Under the pieces are notes generated by a model. It saw only the letters and a program-made list of their open reading frames with translations. It was not told where the DNA came from and searched no databases. A stretch of 64,000 bases of DNA from Polaromonas sp. (GTDB lineage Bacteria; Pseudomonadota; Gammaproteobacteria; Burkholderiales; Burkholderiaceae_C): the NCBI RefSeq assembly GCF_012927485.1, contig NZ_JABBPC010000003.1, positions 1 through 64,000 on the forward strand, read 5' to 3'. How positions within the stretch are numbered: the first letter of the stretch is position 1; every line of letters starts with the position of its first letter. A program made the position numbers and the translations under genes. This document shows, piece by piece, positions 8,794-18,092 of this stretch.

Positions 8794-9285
8794 ATGAATT
8801 CGAAACAAGCTGTTCCCTGCACCAGAAGCTATTGCCTGCCAACAGGCTTCCTTTTTGCCGCCCTGCTTTCTGTCTTGGGCGCTGCACAGGCGGCCGGGCC
8901 TCCTGCTCCTCGCGCCTCCGAAGCACCTGCCCGATCTACTCAGCATCCCCTTGTAGGAAGCTGGACCTGGAGGCTGCCGGGTAAGTCTTGCGCAGAAACC
9001 TACCAATTTCGGCCCGACGGTACCCGGACAGGATCCAGCGGCGAAGAAGTGACGCAAGGGAATTATGAGGTCTCGCCGGTACCGAGCCTCCTGGGTTTTT
9101 ACCGGCTTGTGGAAACCCTCAGTGAAAGCAATGGCAAAAAAGATTGCTCGGGCGATTTGCATGAGGCGTCGGCTGATGGGGCAACCCGCTATATTCAGCT
9201 CAGCCCCAAAGGAGACCAGTTCATTATTTGCAAAGCCGAGTCGCTCAAAGCCTGTTTTGGACCTTTGAAACGGGTGCCCGGATAG
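8794..9285 (+). CDS. Uncharacterised secreted protein
   Basis: 163 residues with a signal peptide (hydrophobic residues 17-33, probable cleavage after AAQA). The mature part is small and has four Cys (SCAETY, DCSG, ICKAE, ACFG) that could form two disulfides, plus a WTWRLPGKSC...YQFRPDGT beginning reminiscent of lipocalin-like/DUF domains that start with GSW or GTW. I do not recognise the family. It is convergent with cobQ, whose stop lies 7 bases away. Confidence 0.7.
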   Translation: MNSKQAVPCTRSYCLPTGFLFAALLSVLGAAQAAGPPAPRASEAPARSTQHPLVGSWTWRLPGKSCAETYQFRPDGTRTGSSGEEVTQGNYEVSPVPSLLGFYRLVETLSESNGKKDCSGDLHEASADGATRYIQLSPKGDQFIICKAESLKACFGPLKRVPG

Positions 9286-9291
9286 CGCGGG

Positions 9292-10758
9292 TCACTCTGC
9301 GCGAATGAGCGACTGCAAAAAACCCGGCTGAAAATGAAGGGCGATGTAATCCGCCAACCCGTCAAACACCGAATCCAGTGTGGGCGTGGCGGCGCCAAAC
9401 AGGGCCTGCAATACGCGAGGGTCTTCAAATAGTCCATGCAAATACAGGCCCAGCACATTACCCGCTGCGTTTTGCCAGGCCAGGCCTTCCGGCATCACCG
9501 GGTAGGCAATATCCCCTGCTGCAGCCATGGCGGAATGAGGTGCTGTTTGGCCGTGGTGAATTTCATAGCCTGGCACTTCAACACCTGACAGGCCAGCCCA
9601 GCACCCTCTCAGCGCCGTAAACGTGACTCGCCGGTGCTGCACCGTTTTGGCTCCTTCAAACACCGTCACCACAGGCAGCAGCCCCAGGCCGGGGCCATTG
9701 CCGTCTATACCGTGGGGGTCAATCAAGGCTTCACCCAGCATTTGCAGTCCGCCGCAAATGCCCAATACCGGCCCTCCCCTGCGGGCGTGGGTCGCGATGG
9801 CCTGATCCAAGCCCTGCGCGCGCAGCCAGGACAAGTCGGCGCTGGTGTGTTTGGAACCGGGCAGGATGATCCAGTCCGCGTCCGCCAACTCGGCCGGGCT
9901 GCGTACCCACTTCAGACGCACGCCCCGCACGTTTTTTAAAGGCTGGAATTCATCCAGGTTGCTGATGCGCGGATAGGCCACGACGGCGACGAGTTTGGTC
10001 ACCGCACCCGTTGCAAAGCCAGGGGTGGTGCTGCGATCGTCAAAAACACCGTCTTCTTCAGGCAGACCATGCCGCCACCACATCGGCAGCGTGGCAACGG
10101 TGGGCACCCCGGTCAGGTCTTGCAGCATTTGCGGGCCAGGGGCGAGCAAGCTGGCGTCGCCACGGAACTTGTTGAGGACAAAGCCTCTGAGCAGCTTTCG
10201 CTCGGATTCGGTCAGCAATGCCCAGGTGCCGTAGAGATGGGCAAACGCGCCGCCTCGGTCAATGTCGGTCACCAGCAGGCAGGCGGCGTTGGCGTGCTGC
10301 GCCACCCGCATGTTGACGATGTCGCTCGATGCGAGGTTGATCTCCGCTGGCGAGCCAGCGCCTTCGATGACCACTACGTCGTTCTCTTGCAACAGCGCAT
10401 CCAGCGCTTGCGCCACCACGGGCCAGACCGCCGCACTGCGGCTGCGCCATTCCATGCGCGAGAGTTCCGCGTTCACCTGCCCCATCAAGACAACCTGGCT
10501 TTGCGTATCCTTCTCGGGTTTGAGGAGCAGCGGGTTCATGCGGATGTCCGGTACGGCGCGCGCAGCCAACGCCTGAAAATACTGGGCACTACCGATTTCT
10601 CCGCCTGCGACGACACGGGCGTTATTGCTCATGTTCTGCGCCTTGAAGGGCGCGACTTTCAAGCCCTGGCCTGCGTAAAAACGGCACAGTGCGGTGCTGA
10701 GCCAGCTTTTTCCCGCGCCACTCGTCGTGCCTAAAACCATGACACTTTTTGCACTCAT
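9292..10758 (-). CDS. cobQ: Cobyric acid synthase CobQ
   Basis: 488 residues from ATG 10758. The N-terminal ATP-binding domain starts MSAKSVMVLGTTSGAGKS (P-loop) and contains VIEGAGSPAEINL. The C-terminal class I glutamine amidotransferase-like domain has the nucleophile motif GICGGLQMLG and a YEIHHG His motif. The enzyme amidates the b, d, e and g side chains of adenosylcobyrinic acid a,c-diamide with glutamine and ATP. Its start overlaps the cobC stop (ATGA), giving a coupled cobD-cobC-cobQ operon for the late steps of cobalamin synthesis. Confidence 0.96.
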   Translation of the reverse strand: MSAKSVMVLGTTSGAGKSWLSTALCRFYAGQGLKVAPFKAQNMSNNARVVAGGEIGSAQYFQALAARAVPDIRMNPLLLKPEKDTQSQVVLMGQVNAELSRMEWRSRSAAVWPVVAQALDALLQENDVVVIEGAGSPAEINLASSDIVNMRVAQHANAACLLVTDIDRGGAFAHLYGTWALLTESERKLLRGFVLNKFRGDASLLAPGPQMLQDLTGVPTVATLPMWWRHGLPEEDGVFDDRSTTPGFATGAVTKLVAVVAYPRISNLDEFQPLKNVRGVRLKWVRSPAELADADWIILPGSKHTSADLSWLRAQGLDQAIATHARRGGPVLGICGGLQMLGEALIDPHGIDGNGPGLGLLPVVTVFEGAKTVQHRRVTFTALRGCWAGLSGVEVPGYEIHHGQTAPHSAMAAAGDIAYPVMPEGLAWQNAAGNVLGLYLHGLFEDPRVLQALFGAATPTLDSVFDGLADYIALHFQPGFLQSLIRAE

Positions 10759-11780
10759 GGCGTTTTCCTGATGACGTGTTGGCAGGCTTGCGCTAGCGCA
10801 TCTTGCCCGGCGGGTGCTTGCACGCTGACTCGCACGTAGCCAGGCAAACCGAACGAGGCCGTGTCGCGCAGCTTGATCCCCTGCGAGCGCAGTGCGGCCA
10901 AAGCTTGCTGCAACGTCATGGCCGCGGACAGTAGCGGACGAACGCAAAAAAAGTTGGCGTGACTCGGCACGCAAGTCCAGCCCATGGATTCACACAGAGC
11001 AATTTGACGTGCCTTCCAGTCGCGCAAGGTGTGCCGGCTGTCTGCCAGCCAAGTTTGCACGTTGCTGCGAGTCCATGCCTGCAGCATCGCCACACCATGG
11101 GCGCCGACGGGCCACGAAGGACACAGCTGCTCCAGCGCTTCAACGGCTTCCTCCGCCTCCAAGGGCGCGATTACATAGGCCGCACGCACGCCGGTCAGAC
11201 CCAGCGCCTTGTTGGGCGTCCAGAGCTGCCAGACGGTGTGCAGTTGCGCGTCGGTAAGCGCCAGTGCGCCGCTAAGCCGCAAGGGCTCGTAGGCGCGGTC
11301 AAGCACGACCACGGCATTGGCCTCAATTCCATCAACCAGCTCGCCCAAACCCGGCTGCGCAGCGCCGAGCGGGCTGGAGGGTTCGCACGCCCAGCGCAGT
11401 GCTGCTGTCTCAGCACCGGTCACTACCGCCAGACCGTAGGCGCGGGCGGCTTGCGCGTAATCACCATAGCTGTGCGGCGGCAAGCAGATGGTTCGGCCGG
11501 CCTGCCGCGCAACCAGCGCTGTGATGCGAAATATAAACTCGCTGGCACTGGCCGCCAGCAGAACGCGCTGAACAGTCACGTCGTGGAATTTAGCGAGCTG
11601 CTGCCGCAAAGCGGTGTAAGCCGGATCCGGGTACTGGCTGGCATCGGCTTGCCGAACGGCTAGCAGCGCTGCCGGGCAAGGCCCACAGGCGTTGCTGTTG
11701 GTCGAGAAGTCGACGAGCGGAACGCCTTGATGATCGGGCCCACCGTGAGCGCGCAGGTAGATTGGTCTTTCCGCGCTCAT
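10755..11780 (-). CDS. cobC: CobC-like PLP enzyme (threonine-phosphate decarboxylase/aminotransferase family)
   Basis: 341 residues of the class I/II aminotransferase fold. Visible landmarks are VDFSTNSNACGPCP at the N-terminus, ASASEFIFR, the VVLDRAYEPL segment (PLP-binding Asp) and TPNKALGLTGVRAAY with the PLP Lys. Such enzymes make (R)-1-aminopropan-2-yl phosphate from L-threonine phosphate, the nucleotide-loop linker of cobalamin. The gene overlaps the upstream cobD and downstream cobQ by four bases each. The similarity to histidinol-phosphate aminotransferase is resolved by the operon context. Confidence 0.92.
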   Translation of the reverse strand: MSAERPIYLRAHGGPDHQGVPLVDFSTNSNACGPCPAALLAVRQADASQYPDPAYTALRQQLAKFHDVTVQRVLLAASASEFIFRITALVARQAGRTICLPPHSYGDYAQAARAYGLAVVTGAETAALRWACEPSSPLGAAQPGLGELVDGIEANAVVVLDRAYEPLRLSGALALTDAQLHTVWQLWTPNKALGLTGVRAAYVIAPLEAEEAVEALEQLCPSWPVGAHGVAMLQAWTRSNVQTWLADSRHTLRDWKARQIALCESMGWTCVPSHANFFCVRPLLSAAMTLQQALAALRSQGIKLRDTASFGLPGYVRVSVQAPAGQDALAQACQHVIRKTP

Positions 11781-12865
11781 AAGGCCACTTCCAGCGCAAC
11801 TAAAACAATGCTTAATAGCGCCGCTATAACAAGGACTACAAGCGTTTTGAATGCATATTTTTGGGCTAAAAAGGTGTCTGAGGCCTGAGGTCGTCGGCCC
11901 GCTGGATTCAGCGTGTACACACCGGGCTTTCCCAGGCGAACGCCTAGCATCAAAGCCATGGTCGCCATTGGCCAGCCGCTGTTAGGTGACGGTGTTTTGC
12001 GGGCTTCACTGCACAGGGCTTTAAGAGGCAATTTGTGCTCCCCCGGCACGACCAGCATCAACATCAAGGCGGTCAGTCGCGCTGGCACCCACGACAGCAC
12101 ATCATCAGCCCAAGCGGCCCATTTGCCGGCCCATTCCCAGTACTGCCCCCGGTGCACACCACGGTAGCCCCACATGGCATCCGCCGTGTTGGCAAAACGG
12201 TAAACGGCGGCGCCCGGTAGTCCGAACAAAACAAACCAAAAAATGGGTGCAACCACCGAGTCGTTCAGGTTTTCAGCCAGCGATTCAATCGCGCTCTCGC
12301 GCACTTCGCTTTCGCTCAGCTGCGAGGTGTCGCGGCTGACCAGCCACGACAGGCGCTCACGTCCCGCTTGTAACGATTGATCAAGCGCTGACTCGACCGC
12401 GCCTACCTCGTCGCGCAGCATGCGCCAGGACAGCATGGACTTGAGCAGCCAGCCCATCAGTATGATTAGCGGCACGGCCATCAGCGCATGGGTTAGCCTG
12501 CTCTTCGACCCCAACATCGCACTGACGCCCACCATCTGCTGGAAAGCTAAGGACTGCAAGCCCCACGCCATCGCGCCGACCACCACGGTACCCAGCCACC
12601 ACGCAAAAGCACCCAGCAGAAACGCAAAGGCAGGTGAGCAGCGCACAGTGAGTCCGCCACACCTTTCGAGGTAGCGCCCGATCCAGACCACCGGATGAAC
12701 CGAATTGGGCGGCTCGCCCCAGCGCCCGTCGATCCACATCGCCAGTAGCAACACAGCGATCAACATCAGCGCCAGGCAACCGGCCATGCCGGCGCGACTC
12801 AGGAAGGGGTGAAAGTCGTCCCAGGTCGCCAGCACGTCAGGCATCCGAACGTGCGACGCAGCCAT
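11777..12865 (-). CDS. cobD: Adenosylcobinamide-phosphate synthase CobD/CbiB
   Basis: 362 residues as drawn. Family proteins usually have about 310-330, so an internal start near 12787 is possible. The multi-pass membrane protein shows the family signatures DGRWGEPPNSVHPVVWIG, ARERLSWLVSRDTSQL, ESAIESLAENLNDSVVAP and YRFANTADAMWGY. It joins aminopropanol phosphate to cobyric acid at the inner membrane, the step linking the products of the two downstream genes. It is first in the operon. I looked for a cobalamin riboswitch in 12866-13035 but could not recognise the B12 box. Confidence 0.93.
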   Translation of the reverse strand: MAASHVRMPDVLATWDDFHPFLSRAGMAGCLALMLIAVLLLAMWIDGRWGEPPNSVHPVVWIGRYLERCGGLTVRCSPAFAFLLGAFAWWLGTVVVGAMAWGLQSLAFQQMVGVSAMLGSKSRLTHALMAVPLIILMGWLLKSMLSWRMLRDEVGAVESALDQSLQAGRERLSWLVSRDTSQLSESEVRESAIESLAENLNDSVVAPIFWFVLFGLPGAAVYRFANTADAMWGYRGVHRGQYWEWAGKWAAWADDVLSWVPARLTALMLMLVVPGEHKLPLKALCSEARKTPSPNSGWPMATMALMLGVRLGKPGVYTLNPAGRRPQASDTFLAQKYAFKTLVVLVIAALLSIVLVALEVAL

Positions 12866-13035
12866 TCATCAGCGACCGGTGCCACTCACAAGACAGTCGC
12901 CGGCCGGCACAATCCGGTGCGCATTTCATTGGGGCAAGTTCATTCGCGGGTTTCTGATTTCATGAACACTCTTTAGATAGATTTTAAAGGGGTGTTGCAC
13001 TTCACTTTTTAGGCTGCCCAGCCCCTCCGCAGGGT

Positions 13036-14580
13036 CTACTCTAAATTGAGCTCCTGAATCTTGCGCGTAATGGTGTTGCGCCCTATACCCAACTTTTGAG
13101 CCGCCTCAATGCGGCGACCGCGTGTGCTGACCAGGGCGGTCTGAATTAACTTCGATTCGAAACGGCGCGTCAAAACCTCCCACACATCGCTGCGCCCGGA
13201 GGACAGCAGGGCCATGGCCTCGGCCTCCAATCCGCTTTCCCAGCTTTCATCGTTGTGTCCGTTTTCCACAAGCTCGACCAAAGACCGAGGGTGCGACTCG
13301 GGGGCCGCAGGCTCGGGCATATAAGTGGCAGAGACCGCTGCAGGAGGATCGCTTTTCTCCGGTTTGGCGACCGCTATTTTTTCCGCCAGCGCCAAGGCCG
13401 GTGCCACCACTGGCAGAGCGCTCAGCACTTCAGGCGGGAGATCTTTGGGTTCAATCACTTGTGCGGGAGCCATGACAGTAAGCCAGTGGCAGATGTTTTC
13501 AAGCTGGCGCACATTGCCTGGAAAACCGAAGCTACTCAACTGCTGCAAGGCCGCATCTGAAATGCGCTTGGGATCCACACCCAATTGCTTGGCGCCTTGT
13601 TGCAGGAAGTGTCGTGTCAACATGAAGACATCTTCGCGCCGCTCTCGCAAGGCGGGCAAGCGCAGGCGAATCACATTGAGGCGGTGAAACAGGTCTTCCC
13701 GAAAACCTCCGTCCTTCACGCGCTGCTCCAGGTCCTGATGCGTGGCTGCAATCACGCGCACATTCGCTTTGACAGCGGTGTGGCCGCCCACGCGATAAAA
13801 GTGCCCATCGCTCAGAACGCGCAACAGCCGCGTCTGCAGGTCATAAGGCATGTCGCCAATCTCGTCTAGAAACAGCGTGCCACCGTCGGCTTGCTCAAAA
13901 CGACCGCGCCGCATTGTCTGAGCGCCGGTGAAGGCCCCGCGCTCATGACCGAACAGCTCGCTTTCCAACAGATCCTTCGGGATGGCTGCGGTGTTGATGG
14001 CGATGAACGGCCCATTGGCGCGTGGCGAATGCTTGTGCAGCGCGCGTGCCACCAATTCTTTACCCGAGCCCGATTCCCCCGTGATCATCACGGTCACCAT
14101 GCTCTGGCTCAAGCGGCCAATGGCTCGAAATACATCCTGCATGGCGGGCGCCTGGCCCAGCATTTCCGGGGCCGCCGCCATCCGCTCTTCTGCAACTTCC
14201 TCCCGCTGGCTTTCCTCGACCGCACGGCGAATGAGCTCAACGGCTTTGAGCAGATCGAACGGCTTTGGCAGGTATTCGAACGCACCGCCTTGAAAGGCGG
14301 AGACGGCGCTGTCAAGATCCGAGAACGCCGTCATGATGATGACCGGCAAACCAGGAAGTTTTATCTTGATTTTTTCGAGCAAATCCAGGCCAGAGCCTCC
14401 GGGCATGCGGATGTCGCTGACGAGAATTTGTGGCCCGTCATCCTCTGTCGCAACTTCCAGGGCCGCCAGAACTTCACGGGGATTGGTAAAACTGCGCGTG
14501 GGCAAGCCTTCGCGAAGCAAAGCCTTTTCCAGCACAAACCGGATCGACTGGTCATCGTCAACAATCCAGATCGGTTTCAT
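13036..14580 (-). CDS. ntrC: Nitrogen regulator NtrC (sigma-54 activator)
   Basis: 514 residues from ATG 14580. Receiver domain (1-120; WIVDDDQSIR, SDIRMPG); AAA+ domain (about 145-375; Walker A GESGSGKE, sigma-54 contact loop GAFTGAQ, Walker B GTLFLDEIGDMP); a long linker of about 80 residues richer in Ala/Pro/Glu than usual; and a Fis-type HTH at the end (AAQKLGIGRNTITRKIQEL). Phosphorylated NtrC activates nitrogen-assimilation promoters; the glnA promoter 3 kb away has matching sites. The gene follows ntrB by 58 bases. Confidence 0.96.
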   Translation of the reverse strand: MKPIWIVDDDQSIRFVLEKALLREGLPTRSFTNPREVLAALEVATEDDGPQILVSDIRMPGGSGLDLLEKIKIKLPGLPVIIMTAFSDLDSAVSAFQGGAFEYLPKPFDLLKAVELIRRAVEESQREEVAEERMAAAPEMLGQAPAMQDVFRAIGRLSQSMVTVMITGESGSGKELVARALHKHSPRANGPFIAINTAAIPKDLLESELFGHERGAFTGAQTMRRGRFEQADGGTLFLDEIGDMPYDLQTRLLRVLSDGHFYRVGGHTAVKANVRVIAATHQDLEQRVKDGGFREDLFHRLNVIRLRLPALRERREDVFMLTRHFLQQGAKQLGVDPKRISDAALQQLSSFGFPGNVRQLENICHWLTVMAPAQVIEPKDLPPEVLSALPVVAPALALAEKIAVAKPEKSDPPAAVSATYMPEPAAPESHPRSLVELVENGHNDESWESGLEAEAMALLSSGRSDVWEVLTRRFESKLIQTALVSTRGRRIEAAQKLGIGRNTITRKIQELNLE

Positions 14581-14638
14581 ATTTATTATCCCTTTGGTAC
14601 TACCCGTTATCAGTGAAATGAAAGACCCCCACGACACA

Positions 14639-15754
14639 TCAAGGCAGCGGTATGAGAAGCTTGAAGTCGGTACGTCCCGGCACGCTGTCGCACTCAATCA
14701 AACCGTGGTGTTGCTGAACAAAGGTTTGCGCCAGTGTGAGCCCCAGCCCCGAACCGCCCTCTCGCCCTGATACCAGGGGATAGAAGATCCGGTCTTTGAT
14801 GGAGTCCGGCACGCCCGGTCCATTGTCAACAACATGCAATTCCAATGCCAGGCGATAGCGCTGCTTGCCAAAAGTCACTTGGCGGGCGATTCGGGTCTTG
14901 AAGGTGATCTGCGCATCGCCTGCCGAAATGCGCTCTGCCAGCGCCTGAGCCGCGTTGTGGGCGATGTTCAGCACGGCCTGGATCAGCTGCTCGCGGTCGC
15001 CGCGAAAATCGGGGATCGAGGTGTCATAGTCCCGCATCACCCGCAGTCCCTTGGGAAACTCCGCCAGGATAAGAGAACGAACCCGTTCACTTACTTCGTG
15101 GATATTCACGTCACCCACCAAGTGCGGGCGGCGATGCGGTGCGAGCAAACGGTCTACCAGAGTTTGCAGCCGGTCGGCCTCGTGGATGATGACCTGTGTG
15201 TACTCGGTCAGATCCTTGTCGATTTCCATTTGCAACAGTTGCGCTGCACCACGAATGCCCCCCAATGGGTTTTTAATTTCGTGCGCCAGATTGCGAATCA
15301 GTTCTTTATTAGCTTGTGCCTGGTCGAACAGGCGTTCCTCGCGGTCTTGTTTAGCCTGCTGCTCAAGGGGCAGCAACTCCACGATCGCTTCGCCCGCCGT
15401 GTCGGTTTGCGCGACCACCACGTGCACGGGCAGCGGCTCGCGATTTAATCGCCTTAGCCACGCGTCATAACGCAGCGCTGCAAACTCATTGCTGCTGGCG
15501 CCTTCCAGCGCATTTTGCAGAATCAGCGGTTCGGTAAAACAGTCTGGAAGCTGTGAGCCTTCTATGGTGCGACGGGACAGGCCAAGAGCGTCTTCAAGCG
15601 CCGCATTGGCAAACACGACGCATCCGTTGGTACGGACGACCGCTACCAGCGTAGCCAAAAGATCAAACGATTGAAAGCGCGGTGGCCCCGAAACCGTGGC
15701 AGAAGATAAAGCGGCGTGAAGGGGTGGGTTGGCAGGCTTGTTCAAGCCATCCAT
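14639..15754 (-). CDS. ntrB: Nitrogen regulation sensor kinase NtrB (GlnL)
   Basis: 371 residues without membrane helices. N-terminal PAS domain (about 25-130; RTNGCVVFANAALEDALGLS), HisKA domain with NLAHEIKNPLGGIRGAAQLL (catalytic His), and HATPase_c with NIAHNAAQAL, VVDNGPGVPD and GREGGSGLGLTLA. NtrB phosphorylates and, with PII protein, dephosphorylates NtrC according to glutamine/2-oxoglutarate status. It is cotranscribed with ntrC. The first ~20 residues (MDGLNKPANPPLH...) are a variable leader. Confidence 0.96.
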   Translation of the reverse strand: MDGLNKPANPPLHAALSSATVSGPPRFQSFDLLATLVAVVRTNGCVVFANAALEDALGLSRRTIEGSQLPDCFTEPLILQNALEGASSNEFAALRYDAWLRRLNREPLPVHVVVAQTDTAGEAIVELLPLEQQAKQDREERLFDQAQANKELIRNLAHEIKNPLGGIRGAAQLLQMEIDKDLTEYTQVIIHEADRLQTLVDRLLAPHRRPHLVGDVNIHEVSERVRSLILAEFPKGLRVMRDYDTSIPDFRGDREQLIQAVLNIAHNAAQALAERISAGDAQITFKTRIARQVTFGKQRYRLALELHVVDNGPGVPDSIKDRIFYPLVSGREGGSGLGLTLAQTFVQQHHGLIECDSVPGRTDFKLLIPLP

Positions 15755-15802
15755 TTTGTCTTAAAAGGCGCGGCAGCTGCGCCAAAGGCCGATTTGCAAG
15801 GC

Positions 15803-16315
15803 CTAATGCGCGGTGGGCAGACGGGAAATCTCTCGTTTGATGCCGGCAATGTCGCTTTGGTTGCGTACGATGCCGTCTTTAAGTTCAGCCACGCGATCCA
15901 AGTAGCGCTGGTAGTTACGCCCTTCGATCCCTTGCTTTTCGGGCTCGCCGTTGTTGTATTCCTTTTGCTGCTCCACCAGCTTCGCCTCGGCCTTCTTGAG
16001 TTCTTCTTCGAGAATGCCGCGCGTGTCGCTATCGCGGGAACGCTGCTCAGCGCTGCCCTCACTGCGCTGCCCGCTCGAAGCAGTCGCTGCGGCCACGCGC
16101 GCGGGGCCTTTTGACAAGGGCATTCCTTGCACCACAGTGACATTGCCGCCGGACACCGGCTTGCAGTTGCGGGTTTGGGCGTCCTTGACATTATTGATGT
16201 ATTCGGGGGCACCTGCGCCGGGTACAACGCAACGGTAAATCTGCTGCGCCCAAGTGGCACTCGCGGTAACGGCCAGCAGCAAGGACACGGTAGACAAGAA
16301 CAAGGCGTGTTTCAT
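15803..16315 (-). CDS. DUF4124-domain secreted protein
   Basis: 170 residues with a signal peptide (cleavage near TWAQ, residue 24) followed by the DUF4124 pattern: QQIYRCVVPGAGAPEYINN and a second Cys in RNCKPV. The C-terminal half is a charged coiled coil (EEELKKAEAKLVEQQKEYNN and AELKDGIVRNQ). DUF4124 proteins are periplasmic and of unknown function. It sits between ntrB and glnA on the same strand, but the glnA terminator precedes it, so it probably has its own promoter. Confidence 0.88.
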   Translation of the reverse strand: MKHALFLSTVSLLLAVTASATWAQQIYRCVVPGAGAPEYINNVKDAQTRNCKPVSGGNVTVVQGMPLSKGPARVAAATASSGQRSEGSAEQRSRDSDTRGILEEELKKAEAKLVEQQKEYNNGEPEKQGIEGRNYQRYLDRVAELKDGIVRNQSDIAGIKREISRLPTAH

Positions 16316-16412
16316 ACGAAATTTCCGGTGCCCAGGAAGGCAAGATCAGCTGTTAAGTATGCGACAAAGTGACAAAAATACAAAGCCGACAAAGCCATAA
16401 TCTTCAAAGCAA

Positions 16413-16441
16413 TAAAAAAGGACGGCGAATGCCGTCCTTTT
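16413..16441 (-). terminator. Rho-independent terminator of glnA
   Basis: On the minus strand a perfect stem AAAGGACGGC / GCCGTCCTTT with an ATTC loop is followed by a U-run (TTTTTT). It lies 17 bases after the glnA stop. Confidence 0.93.
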
Positions 16442-16457
16442 AACCACAGACTGAAAA

Positions 16458-17876
16458 TTACAGAGAGTAGTACATCTCAAATTCGATCGGATGGGTTGCT
16501 TGACGCAAACGCGTTACTTCACCCATCTTCAGTTCTATGTAAGCGTCCAGCATGCTGTCGGTGAACACGCCACCTTTGGTCAGAAAGCCTCGGCCCGCAT
16601 CCAGTGCGTCCAGCGCCTGGTCCAGGCTGTGGCACACGGTGGGCACTTTTGCATCTTCCTCGGGCGGCAGATGGTATAGATCTTTGGTGGCGGCTTCGCC
16701 AGGATGAATCTTGTTTTCCACGCCGTCCAGGCCTGCCATCATCAAAGCGGCGAAGCCGAGGTAGGGGTTCATCAGAGGATCGGGGAAACGTGCTTCGATG
16801 CGGCGACCCTTGGGGTTTGCCACATAAGGAATGCGAATTGAAGCCGAACGATTTTTGGCCGAGTAAGCCAGTTTGACCGGTGCTTCGTAGCCGGGAACCA
16901 ATCGCTTGTAGCTGTTGGTGCCGGGGTTGGTGATCGCGTTCAGGGCACGAGCGTGCTTGATAATGCCGCCCACATAATACAAGGCGAAATCAGACAGGCC
17001 TGCATAGCCGTCGCCGGCAAACAGGTTTTTACCGTCTTTCCAGATGGACTGATGCACGTGCATGCCGGAACCGTTGTCGCCAACGATGGGCTTGGGCATG
17101 AATGTAGCCGTTTTTCCGTACGCGTTCGCGACGTTTTGCACGACGTATTTCATCACCTGCGTCCAGTCGGCGCGCTCCACCAGCGTGCTGAACTTGGTAC
17201 CAATTTCATTCTGGCCCGCACCCGCCACTTCGTGGTGGAACACCTCGACGGGAATCCCCAGCGATTCGAGTATCAGGGACATTTCAGCCCGCATGTCTTG
17301 CGTGCTGTCCACAGGCGGCACCGGGAAGTAACCCCCCTTGACGGTGGGACGATGGCCGCGATTGCCGCCTTCGAGTTTTTTACCCGAATTCCAGGGCGCT
17401 TCGTATTCTTCAATTTTGAAGAAGGTACCCGACATGTCGGTGTTCCAGCGCACGTCGTCAAAAATGAAAAATTCAGGCTCGGGTCCAAAGAAAGCCGTAT
17501 CACCCAAACCGGAGGCCTTGAGGTACGCTTCAGCGCGCTTGGCGATCGAGCGTGGATCGCGGTCATAGGCCTTGCCGTCGCTAGGTTCGACCACGTCGCA
17601 GCTCATGAACAGCGTCGTTTCTTCAAAGAAAGGATCGATGTTCGCCGTGTTGGCGTCAGGCATGAGTTGCATGTCAGAAGCTTCAATACCCTTCCATCCA
17701 GCAACCGATGAGCCGTCAAATGCGTGGCCCGAGGTGAACTTGTCTTCGTCAAAGTGGGACACTGGCACAGTCACGTGCTGCTCTTTACCCCGGGTGTCGG
17801 TGAATCGGAAGTCAACGAATTTAACTTCGTTTTCCTTGACCATTTTCATGACGTCTGCGACGGTCTTTGCCATCAA
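16458..17876 (-). CDS. glnA: Glutamine synthetase type I (GlnA)
   Basis: 472 residues (ATG 17873 gives 471), the usual GSI-beta length. Signatures: [14 protein letters not shown] and [12 protein letters not shown] in the beta-grasp domain, [37 protein letters not shown] (ATP/metal site), and the adenylylation Tyr in [12 protein letters not shown]. It forms glutamine from glutamate, ammonia and ATP as a cytoplasmic dodecamer. Upstream lie a sigma-54 promoter and two NtrC-type palindromes, so it is a direct target of the neighbouring ntrBC genes; a strong terminator follows. Confidence 0.98.
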   Translation of the reverse strand: MMAKTVADVMKMVKENEVKFVDFRFTDTRGKEQHVTVPVSHFDEDKFTSGHAFDGSSVAGWKGIEASDMQLMPDANTANIDPFFEETTLFMSCDVVEPSDGKAYDRDPRSIAKRAEAYLKASGLGDTAFFGPEPEFFIFDDVRWNTDMSGTFFKIEEYEAPWNSGKKLEGGNRGHRPTVKGGYFPVPPVDSTQDMRAEMSLILESLGIPVEVFHHEVAGAGQNEIGTKFSTLVERADWTQVMKYVVQNVANAYGKTATFMPKPIVGDNGSGMHVHQSIWKDGKNLFAGDGYAGLSDFALYYVGGIIKHARALNAITNPGTNSYKRLVPGYEAPVKLAYSAKNRSASIRIPYVANPKGRRIEARFPDPLMNPYLGFAALMMAGLDGVENKIHPGEAATKDLYHLPPEEDAKVPTVCHSLDQALDALDAGRGFLTKGGVFTDSMLDAYIELKMGEVTRLRQATHPIEFEMYYSL

Positions 17877-17930
17877 AATCTCCTGTTGCTGAATGGGTGG
17901 TTGAAAAAATTGTTTTCGGACCTGCTGAAC

Positions 17931-17945
17931 GCACGTTTTGTGCCA
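17931..17945 (-). promoter_or_regulatory. Sigma-54 promoter of glnA
   Basis: The minus strand reads TGGCAC, then AAAACG, then TGCG, which keeps the invariant GG (-24) and GC (-12) of the TGGCAC-N5-TTGC consensus with correct spacing. It is about 55 bases upstream of the glnA ATG. Confidence 0.85.
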
Positions 17946-18045
17946 AAGCCAATGGCTATCCAGTATTTTCCTAAACCGTCGATTGTGCCGCCATCTGGGG
18001 ACGGTTCAGGGCTTCTCTTGATTAAAATCCAAAAGAGGGTCTTTA

Positions 18046-18088
18046 TGCACCACAAAGGTGCTTTCTGTTCATGCACTTTTATGATGCA
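18046..18088 (-). promoter_or_regulatory. Two NtrC-type binding sites upstream of glnA
   Basis: Plus-strand TGCACCACAAAGGTGC (18046-18061) is a near-perfect match to the NtrC consensus TGCACC-N4/5-GGTGCA. A second, weaker palindrome TGCACTTTTATGATGCA (18072-18088) lies 26 bases further upstream. They are 100-155 bases upstream of the sigma-54 promoter, the usual enhancer distance; together they fit cooperative binding of phosphorylated NtrC. Confidence 0.85.
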
Positions 18089-18092
18089 AAAA

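Noticed and set aside
12866..13035. Cobalamin riboswitch upstream of cobD
   Set aside because: The region has GAGTGGCACCGG-like elements on the minus strand but no recognisable B12 box, and it is short; not supportable.
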